Assembly: GCA_964486765.1 (NCBI GenBank)
Contig: CAZAOA010000014.1
Coordinates: 1 to 25,385 of the forward strand
Direction: 5' to 3'
From: CAZAOA01 sp964486765
Lineage (GTDB): Bacteria > Patescibacteriota > UBA1384 > XYA2-FULL-43-10
Length of the DNA stretch: 25,385 nt
Positions 19,605-25,385 of the stretch are shown in pieces. Made by a program: the position numbers and the translations under genes. Position 1 is the stretch's first letter; every line of letters begins with the position of its first letter. The notes below the pieces were generated by a model. It was not told where the DNA came from. It saw only the letters and a program-made list of their open reading frames with translations, and did not search any database.

Positions 19605-19713
19605 AACCGTCACTAATCTTTTTCACCCCCCTAAGGGGCCCCTTTGGGGTAATCTGCACTAATTCACTAATTTGTGCATTTGTGAAAATTTGTGTTAATA
19701 ATTTGTGTCGGTT
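19605..19713 (-). repeat. dispersed MITE-like repeat, copy 2 (upstream of iscU), with nested palindrome
   Basis: AACCGTCACTAAT at 19605-19617 faces ATTTGTGTCGGTT at 19701-19713. The inside resembles copies 1 and 3. At 19628-19649 an extra GC-only palindrome, CCCCTAAGGGG followed by CCCCTTTGGGG, is inserted. The element ends 29 bp upstream of the iscU start, in the same sense as the other copies. Confidence 0.75.
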
Positions 19714-19723
19714 GTGCACATTA

Positions 19724-20908
19724 TTATCTGATCGGACTCATCTCTCTTAATTTTTTGATGATTTTTGGCATTACTTTTAAAACTCTATCGATCTCCTCTT
19801 TGGTCGTATCTTTACTAAGCGTCAATCTGATCGATCCGTGTGATTTTTCGGCAGGAACTCCAATCGCAGCTAAAACATGACTTGGCTCAAGCGATCCAGA
19901 AGTACAGGCTGACCCAGATGAGGCAGCGATCCCTTCCATATCTAGATTGATTAGGATTGATTCGCCTTCAGCATTTTCAAATGAAACGTTTACATTGTTT
20001 GGTGATCGAAGTTCTCTTGATCCATTTAACTTTGATTTTTCAATCTTTAAAAGACCGTCGATCAGCTTGTCGCGAAGTTTTACAATTTCATCACAATTTT
20101 TTTCAATAATCTCTATAGCTTTTGCAAATCCGACAATTGCAGGCACATTTTCAGTTCCAGCCCTAATCTTAAACTCTTGTCCTCCGCCAACTATCTGATG
20201 TTTTATCGGCGTTCCCTTCTTAATATAGAGCGCACCGATCCCCTTCGGTCCATAGATTTTATGAGCGGAAATTGTCAGTAAATCCACATGCAGTGACTTA
20301 ACATTCATATCGAAATAATTAGTTGCCTGAACCGCATCGGTGTGGAAGTAAATGCGAGATTCAATACCCCGATTGCGATTCTCTTTTTCTATCATTTTAC
20401 CAATCTCGCGAATCGGTTGCACGACCCCTATCTCGTTATTCACATACATAATTGAAACTAAAACTGTGTTGTCTAAAATTGCAGATTCAATATTCTTAAC
20501 ATCAATAATCCCTTCAGAATTTGGTTTTATGTATGTCGCTTCAACCTTTCCCTCTTTTTCAAGTTCTTTTATAGTATCTAAAACGGCATAATGTTCGAAT
20601 TGGCTGGTGATAATATGTAGCTTTTTCTGCCCCTTGTATACTGTATGCTGTATACTTTCTACTATTCCCCTTATCGCTAGATTGTCTGATTCAGAACCAC
20701 CTGATGTAAATATAACTTCAGATGACTCACAATTTAGAAACTTTGCAACTGTTTTTCTGGCGCTATCAGAGGCTGCCCTTGCACTTTGTCCGGTTGAGTG
20801 GATAGATGAAGGATTACCAAAATCAACCGTAAAATACGGCTTCATCGCCGCAAATACTTCTTGGTCAACCTTTGTAGTTGCGCTGTTATCTAAGTAGATT
20901 TGTTTCAT
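19724..20908 (-). CDS. iscS: cysteine desulfurase IscS/NifS
   Basis: A 394-residue PLP enzyme that takes sulfur from cysteine for Fe-S clusters and tRNA thiolation. N-terminal IYLDNSATTKVD, PLP-site SGGSESDNLAIRG (about 69-81), the lysine that binds PLP at K217 (SAHKIYGPKG), and the active cysteine C335 in SGSACTSGSLEPSH. The stretch ESIQHTVYKGQKK (about 85-97) is longer than usual and is coded by AGTATACAGCATACAGTATA, a repeat-like run. It is first in the iscS-iscU-mnmA run. No Rrf2-type regulator is nearby. Confidence 0.96.
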   Translation of the reverse strand: MKQIYLDNSATTKVDQEVFAAMKPYFTVDFGNPSSIHSTGQSARAASDSARKTVAKFLNCESSEVIFTSGGSESDNLAIRGIVESIQHTVYKGQKKLHIITSQFEHYAVLDTIKELEKEGKVEATYIKPNSEGIIDVKNIESAILDNTVLVSIMYVNNEIGVVQPIREIGKMIEKENRNRGIESRIYFHTDAVQATNYFDMNVKSLHVDLLTISAHKIYGPKGIGALYIKKGTPIKHQIVGGGQEFKIRAGTENVPAIVGFAKAIEIIEKNCDEIVKLRDKLIDGLLKIEKSKLNGSRELRSPNNVNVSFENAEGESILINLDMEGIAASSGSACTSGSLEPSHVLAAIGVPAEKSHGSIRLTLSKDTTKEEIDRVLKVMPKIIKKLREMSPIR

Positions 20909-20924
20909 AATAATTTGAAATTAC

Positions 20925-21005
20925 TACGCAGATCATTTACGCAGACTCTTCGCAGACTTTTCTAAAATTCAGTCAGCGTTCTGTCAGTGTAAAGCAGTCA
21001 GCGTT
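20925..21005. repeat. degenerate short repeats upstream of iscS
   Basis: Contains ACGCAGATC, ACGCAGACTC, TCGCAGAC and AGTCAGCGTT twice (near 20970 and 20997). A related text CTGCGTTGATCTGTG is at 22748-22762. No gene is seen in this interval. Confidence 0.4.
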
Positions 21006-21016
21006 GTAACTTCCGC

Positions 21017-21235
21017 TTAATCTCTATTCCCTTTAAACCCCTTTGCGATCTCGCGCACATCTTCCATACAAGCCTTGCATGATTCGCCAGAAACTACGTC
21101 CATGAACTTTTCAGTTGGAACCAAATACGCCACCGGTTTTGAATACCTGTTTACTTCGTAGATTTCTCCTTTTTCTACCTCTTTTGCAATTTTTGAGAGC
21201 TTACGTTGAAGCTCGTTGACTGTAATTTTTTTCAT
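21017..21235 (-). CDS. Phd/YefM-like antitoxin, orphan
   Basis: A 72-residue protein with the start of the Phd/YefM fold: ITVNELQRKLSKIAKEVEKG, then YEVNRYSKPVAYLVPTEKF. This is the DNA-binding part that usually represses its own operon. The toxin-binding C-terminus is replaced by a stretch with a CKAC motif (about 53-56). There is no toxin gene beside it: iscS lies on one side and a plus-strand gene on the other. It may be a free-standing regulator or the remnant of a toxin-antitoxin pair. Confidence 0.75.
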   Translation of the reverse strand: MKKITVNELQRKLSKIAKEVEKGEIYEVNRYSKPVAYLVPTEKFMDVVSGESCKACMEDVREIAKGFKGNRD

Positions 21236-21389
21236 GACACTACCAATTTACTAATTTGAACAAAAATACGAATTTAAACAAAAAATGCTACTCGATACTT
21301 CAGTGTAATTCTGTGTGAAGTTTCTGTGATGGAATTACAAATTATCTTAGTATCTTATGTAACATCTAATATAACATCTCATTATCTGC

Positions 21390-21418
21390 TTGTCAATATA
21401 CAAATATTGTGCTATCTT
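21390..21418 (+). promoter_or_regulatory. promoter of the cysteine-rich GC-rich gene
   Basis: TTGTCA (21390-21395), 17-nt spacer, TATCTT (21413-21418), with the ATG 35 bp downstream. Confidence 0.75.
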
Positions 21419-21452
21419 TTTAACAGTCGACATCATACGAGAGGAGCTGACC

Positions 21453-21818
21453 ATGCCACTGTCTAAAGCTGGGACTCAATTCTTCAACAGTCCAGACGTT
21501 GAGACCATTGTCCTTCATGGACACACGTGGGATGGATGTAATGACTGGGAGTGCCGTGAAGACTTGCCTCCGAACAGACAGAATGGTGTCAATGTCGATA
21601 GGGATACTGACGGCGACCGAGTGTGTGTGGTATGTGGCAAACTCATCTACCGAAGCCCAGAAACCGCAAAACCGTACGAAGTATTCGCTAGAGTACTCGT
21701 TCTGAGAAAGGACGGCCTCCATCCCTCATGCAACGCTGATATCGCGAAACGTCACCTTGTTGCTGTAGGGTGCGAATGCTGGGACAAGTTGTCTGCAATA
21801 CCGAACCCGCCTAATTAG
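21453..21818 (+). CDS. GC-rich cysteine-rich protein, possible zinc ribbon
   Basis: A 121-residue protein I do not recognise. The ATG at 21453 is chosen because GAGAGGAG lies upstream at normal spacing; the longer frame begins inside the promoter. Seven cysteines are present: C29, C34, C58 and C61 (CVVCGKLIYR), C93, and C107 and C109 (GCECW), plus H22, H24 and H90. The CxxC plus HPSC pattern suggests a metal site like a zinc ribbon. No membrane segment or signal peptide. It is richer in GC than its neighbours and has its own promoter and terminator, like the units at 9093-9782 and 16461-17042. Confidence 0.7.
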   Translation: MPLSKAGTQFFNSPDVETIVLHGHTWDGCNDWECREDLPPNRQNGVNVDRDTDGDRVCVVCGKLIYRSPETAKPYEVFARVLVLRKDGLHPSCNADIAKRHLVAVGCECWDKLSAIPNPPN

Positions 21819-21838
21819 GCGGGTTGTTGTTTTATTGT
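21804..21838 (+). terminator. terminator overlapping the stop of the cysteine-rich gene
   Basis: AACCCGCC-TAATTA-GGCGGGTT (21804-21825) followed by GTTGTTTTATT. The loop contains the TAG stop codon. Confidence 0.88.
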
Positions 21839-21888
21839 AGTACAGCAATGGAATAGATCCAATATTTGCTACTTTACAATATCAACTA

Positions 21889-22677
21889 TTATTTCAGCTT
21901 AAAAAAGCTTAGGGCTTTTTTGGTGGTCATTCGCTCCACTTCAAAAATACTTATCTTTTTTATCTCCGCTATTTTTTTAGCGACCTCCACCACAAAAGCG
22001 GGCTCATTTCTGTCTCCCCTTTTCGACTCAGGGGTCAGCAAAGGGCAATCAGTCTCCACCATTATAGAACCCAACGGAATCTTCTCGATGGCGTCTCTGG
22101 TTTCTTGAGATTGTTTATAAGTTATATTTCCTGTAACTGAAATCAGAAAACCCATGTCGAGTATCTTTTTTGCATAATCATAATTTCCAGAAAAACAGTG
22201 AATAACTCCTCGAAGTTGGTCTGAATAAGATTTTAATATTGCAATAATATCTGCATCAGCTTCGCGTGAGTGAATAATTACCGGCAACCGATATTCCAGT
22301 GCCATATCTAACATCTGTTCAAAACAAAATATCTGTTGTTCTCTGGTGGGATAATTTGAGAATTGGGAAGAACGCTTTAAATAATAATAATCTAGTCCGA
22401 TCTCTCCGATCGCTACCACTTTTGGGTTAACAATAAATGTCGAGAAAGTCATTCGAGTTTCCAACTCTAAATCATTTGCAGAATGTGGATGAACTCCAAT
22501 CGTTGCGTAGATCTCTGGATAAAGACGAGCCAGATCTGCCGATGACCTAGATGTTTCTTCATCGACTCCGATGTTTATAATCTTTTCAACTCCAGCTTCT
22601 TTTGCACGCCCCAAAACTGCGGTTACTTCGCCCTTAAATTCTGGAAAGTCCAAATGTGCGTGAGTATCGATCAACAT
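21889..22677 (-). CDS. tatD: TatD-family metal-dependent DNase
   Basis: A 262-residue TIM-barrel hydrolase of normal length. Metal ligands seen: H6 and H8 (THAHLD), E92 (GEIGLDYY), H136 (IIHSREAD), H160 (IHCFSG) and D210 (ETDCPLL). It probably removes nucleotides from DNA 3' ends. A small extra loop at about 100-110 (LKRSSQFSNYP) lies where other members are shorter and is coded by CCCAATTCTCAAATTATCCC, again repeat-like. It is downstream of metG, a common gene order, here separated from it by a transporter gene. Confidence 0.95.
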   Translation of the reverse strand: MLIDTHAHLDFPEFKGEVTAVLGRAKEAGVEKIINIGVDEETSRSSADLARLYPEIYATIGVHPHSANDLELETRMTFSTFIVNPKVVAIGEIGLDYYYLKRSSQFSNYPTREQQIFCFEQMLDMALEYRLPVIIHSREADADIIAILKSYSDQLRGVIHCFSGNYDYAKKILDMGFLISVTGNITYKQSQETRDAIEKIPLGSIMVETDCPLLTPESKRGDRNEPAFVVEVAKKIAEIKKISIFEVERMTTKKALSFFKLK

Positions 22678-22773
22678 AACTTAAAGTTTAAAATTAATAA
22701 TTCAAAAGTCAAAATTATGGAATTCTCTTGTATATAGATTTTATAATCTGCGTTGATCTGTGTAAAGGATCAG

Positions 22774-22805
22774 CCTGCCCGCAATGTTTAGCTTATGCAG
22801 GCGGG
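22774..22805. repeat. CCTGCCCGCA...TGCAGGCGGG palindromic repeat
   Basis: CCTGCCCGCA (22774-22783) and TGCAGGCGGG (22796-22805). The arms pair as modules (CCTGC with GCAGG, or CCCGC with GCGGG). Same style as 9975-10008. It lies between the transporter gene and tatD. Confidence 0.65.
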
Positions 22806-22826
22806 TGTTAGAATTTCCACTTATTC

Positions 22827-23663
22827 TTACTTGAAGGTCACCCACAGAATCATTGCAACAACTACTATAGCAGCTACTATGTCACGCTTGTAGAGTTTCT
22901 CTTTAAAATAAAAGTATGAGTACACATAAACCATCATCGGGCCCAAGATCAAAACCATGGTCGTCTCAACAACTCCGAAATTTATAAATCCGTAAAATTT
23001 CAAAACCATTTGAACCACCCCAAAAATAGCAGAGATGATCTTCATTGCATAGACCTCTTTCGAGATTTTGGCAATTTTAGGTCTATACAAGATAAGAAAA
23101 ACGATAGCGATAACGGTTGTTCGAATAAAATACAATGAAACAGGGGAGACGACCGCAAGAACTTCTTTGATGATGATTGATTCAAGTGATATTAGTACCA
23201 TCGCCATAATGGTAAGCCATGCAGTCTTTCCAATTTTCAAATGATGGTGCCGAAAGCGTGTTGCTATCAAGGCGACTGAAGCGACGATTCCTGCGACAAA
23301 AACCCAGATGTCGCGTTCAGCCGGCAGAAAGATCTCAGCAAATATAATCGTCATCAAAGGTGATAGCAACATGATAAGTTCAAACTCGTGAATCTCCTCT
23401 TTTTGAATTCCTCTGTAGTAATAAACGTTCCAGATAGAAGCGACCACAATCATTAGTGCAAACAAGACAATATATTTTGCAGTCAATAACTGTTCCCAAT
23501 CAACAAAGCCCCACTTTGGAAGGAAAATGGCGGTAATAATTGCAAGCCAAATAAAAAGAGTCGGTATGAACCGTGGTACAGGCACTTTGTGTTTACTGAG
23601 AATAATTTTATTTAGAATCACACCACCGGCGTTACCGACCGATGCAATCAATGCTTCGAGCAC
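22827..23663 (-). CDS. EamA/DMT-family transporter
   Basis: A 278-residue membrane protein with about ten hydrophobic segments in two similar halves, the drug/metabolite transporter layout. The first half ends near IWNVYYYRGIQKEEIHEFEL and MLLSPLMTIIFAEIFLPAER; the second has VVETTMVLILGPMMVYVYSY. The start is GTG at 23663: CCGGAGGACCAA places GGAGG 6 nt before it, and there is no better ATG. The substrate cannot be told. It lies between metG and tatD on the same strand. Confidence 0.88.
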   Translation of the reverse strand: MLEALIASVGNAGGVILNKIILSKHKVPVPRFIPTLFIWLAIITAIFLPKWGFVDWEQLLTAKYIVLFALMIVVASIWNVYYYRGIQKEEIHEFELIMLLSPLMTIIFAEIFLPAERDIWVFVAGIVASVALIATRFRHHHLKIGKTAWLTIMAMVLISLESIIIKEVLAVVSPVSLYFIRTTVIAIVFLILYRPKIAKISKEVYAMKIISAIFGVVQMVLKFYGFINFGVVETTMVLILGPMMVYVYSYFYFKEKLYKRDIVAAIVVVAMILWVTFK

Positions 23664-23691
23664 TTGGTCCTCCGGACCCCTTAGCGAATAT

Positions 23692-23713
23692 ACAAATCTA
23701 ACAAAAGTACAAA
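23692..23713 (-). repeat. short upstream repeat, copy before the EamA gene
   Basis: Matches 19134-19155 at 21 of 22 positions; 29 bp upstream of the GTG start. Confidence 0.6.
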
Positions 23714-23755
23714 ATTACGAATCAGTCAGTGAAAAGTCAACGTGGTCTCCTCAAT

Positions 23756-25273
23756 TTAATCTTCCAATCGTGGAAACAACGGCTTTGGCTCTAGACTTTC
23801 AAGTTGATTTTTCATTTTTCTTGCGGTATCAGGCATGAAAGGGGCAATTAATTCCATCACACACCATAGCATTTCGTATTCTGTATTTAAAAATTCTTCT
23901 AATTGTTCCTGCTTGTTGTTTTTTATAAGTTCCCATGGCTTGTATTTATCAAAACCACCATTCCCCACAATTATTAATTTCCAAATTTCAATTAATCCAA
24001 CGTCAAAAGCTATTCTATTGATTGATTCAGAAACAAAATCCCTGAAACTCATGCCTTCACCACTTTTGACGATAATTTTTTCTCCCCATGCATTTCTGAA
24101 ACTGCCAGTTTTGCTTTCTGTTACATCACCAACATGACCTTTTTCATCTATTTTAAGAACATTAGGAAGCAATGGTTTTATGTTTGCCTTGATAATCAAG
24201 CTAATCGTCCGATTTAACAAGTTCCCCAATCCATTTCCCAAATCAGACTGATATCTATTCGCAATTTTTTCTTCTGAAATGTCACCATCTTCTCCAAAAG
24301 GAAATTCTCGAAGTAATGCATATCGAACCGCATCGGCCCCAAATTTTTCTACCAGATCATTTGGATCCAGAACATTGCCAACAGTTTTGCTCATCTTTTT
24401 TCCATCAACGGTGAAAAAGCCATGAGCGAATTCCAGTTTTGGAAGATCTTTTTCGCCATAAGCAAGTAACATCGCCGGCCAGATTACCGCATGAAACCAA
24501 AGAATGTCCTTTGCCATCAGCTGGATGTCAGGAGGCCAGATTTCTTCTTTGTAGATTTTTGGTGCAGAGAAATAATTTATCAGTGCATCGATCCAAACAT
24601 AGATCGTCTGGTCTTTGTCATCCGGAAACTCTATCCCCCACTCGACTCCTGTTCGTGAAATCGAAACATCTTCTAATCCATTGTCGATCTTTCCCAAAAT
24701 TTCATTTTTTCTACCCAAAGGCTTAACTTTGAATTTATCGGATTTGATAACATTTGTAAGATCGAAATCTTTCGCAGCTTTTTTGAGCAAGAAAAAATAA
24801 TTCTCTTCAGACTGAAGCTTTGGCTTGGTGCCATGATCGGAACATTTTCCATCTATCAGTTCATCTTTTTGCATGAATCGTTCACAACCAACACAGTAAA
24901 GTCCTTCATACTTTTTCTTCTCAACATAACCGTTTTCTTTTAGTTTCAATATGAATTCTTGGACGATCTTTTCGTGATCAGGGTTTGTGGTTCTAAAAAA
25001 CTGGTCGTATTCGATATTTAAGTTCTTCCAAGCAGTCTCAAATTTCGGAATAAGCGAATCAACAAATTCTTTTGGCTTCTTGCCAGCTTTTTCTGCCGCT
25101 TCAGTGATCTTCGCACCGTGCTCATCAGTACCGGTTAGAAAAAAGACATCTTCGCCCTTTGATTTGTAATAACGAGATAGAACATCGGTAGCTATAGTTG
25201 TGTACGCATGCCCAATGTGAGGCTTATCGTTGATGTAGTATATGGGAGTTGTTATAAATTTCTTTTTTGCCAT
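23756..25273 (-). CDS. metG: methionyl-tRNA synthetase
   Basis: A 505-residue class I synthetase that charges tRNA-Met. The HIGH motif is at 19-22 (KPHIGHAYTT), and KMSKT at about 292-296. The connective domain has a single zinc knuckle, CVGCERF...KCSDHG (about 125-145). The anticodon-binding helical domain ends with APFMPDTARKM. There is no C-terminal EMAP/OB dimer domain, so this is the short form. Between NVLKIDEKG (about 383) and INRIAFDVGL (about 427) the linker is longer than usual, with GSFRNAWGEK and GEGMSFRDF, and may include inserted repeat DNA. The ATG at 25273 is clear. The remaining 25274-25385 holds no gene that I can see. Confidence 0.96.
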   Translation of the reverse strand: MAKKKFITTPIYYINDKPHIGHAYTTIATDVLSRYYKSKGEDVFFLTGTDEHGAKITEAAEKAGKKPKEFVDSLIPKFETAWKNLNIEYDQFFRTTNPDHEKIVQEFILKLKENGYVEKKKYEGLYCVGCERFMQKDELIDGKCSDHGTKPKLQSEENYFFLLKKAAKDFDLTNVIKSDKFKVKPLGRKNEILGKIDNGLEDVSISRTGVEWGIEFPDDKDQTIYVWIDALINYFSAPKIYKEEIWPPDIQLMAKDILWFHAVIWPAMLLAYGEKDLPKLEFAHGFFTVDGKKMSKTVGNVLDPNDLVEKFGADAVRYALLREFPFGEDGDISEEKIANRYQSDLGNGLGNLLNRTISLIIKANIKPLLPNVLKIDEKGHVGDVTESKTGSFRNAWGEKIIVKSGEGMSFRDFVSESINRIAFDVGLIEIWKLIIVGNGGFDKYKPWELIKNNKQEQLEEFLNTEYEMLWCVMELIAPFMPDTARKMKNQLESLEPKPLFPRLED

Positions 25274-25385
25274 AATAAAAACGATCTCACTAAGAGTTTA
25301 TTAGTTCAATACTATCAAATTAAACTAGCTTTGGGAAGAAATCAAATCAAAGGTGTGAACTACCACCAAGTGGCTTATTAAGAGT

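Overview
The window looks like a piece of a Candidate Phyla Radiation (Patescibacteria) chromosome. The signs are AT-rich core genes, standard stop-codon use, many small membrane proteins with no clear family, a stand-alone EF-Tu-domain-2-like protein, a GlmS-type isomerase without its glutaminase half, and very many short palindromic repeats between and inside genes. The exact lineage cannot be fixed from the sequence. There is no rRNA, CRISPR array, insertion sequence or phage module.

Layout. 1-2300: 5' part of rpsA (minus, cut by the window edge), a small membrane protein, then tRNA-Val and tRNA-Leu on the minus strand behind a good promoter. 2391-4525 (minus): secG, a peptide-transporter-type substrate-binding protein, and an EF-Tu-domain-2-like protein. 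4570-5472 (plus): tRNA-Gly, tRNA-Cys, tRNA-Phe and a small membrane protein. 5466-9023 (minus): yifB/comM, SIS-domain isomerase, miaA. 9093-9782 (minus): an orphan GC-rich gene. 10034-12383 (plus): ABC exporter ATPase, permease and a TPR-like protein. 12438-16212 (minus): small protein, half-size EamA transporter, tRNA-Leu, ComEA-like protein, recG. 16235-17900 (plus): two GC-rich transcription units next to long direct repeats. 17956-20908 (minus): iscS, iscU, mnmA. 21017-21818: orphan antitoxin and a cysteine-rich GC-rich gene. 21889-25273 (minus): tatD, EamA transporter, metG.

How it works together. Translation and tRNA maturation dominate: rpsA, five of the six tRNAs in two clusters, miaA (i6A37), iscS-iscU-mnmA (sulfur relay to s2U34) and metG. 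Protein export and envelope functions are secG, the substrate-binding protein, the ABC exporter and ComEA. DNA uptake and repair functions are ComEA, YifB/ComM, RecG and TatD.

The most interesting signals are non-coding. (1) Two related elements of about 160 bp directly follow tRNA-Val and tRNA-Gly. Each ends in a second copy of the 3' end of its own tRNA, including CCA, and carries two hairpins whose arms differ between copies but stay fully paired. (2) tRNA fragments are interrupted by, or sit beside, CCYGCC-AAA-GGCRGG palindromes. (3) Repeat elements lie inside coding genes (recG, mnmA, iscU), in the manner of Rickettsia palindromic elements. One repeat is read in two different frames in recG and iscU. 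(4) Scattered GC-rich single-gene units have near-consensus promoters and usually their own terminators. One is flanked by direct repeats of about 97 bp, and its neighbour has no convincing long ORF.
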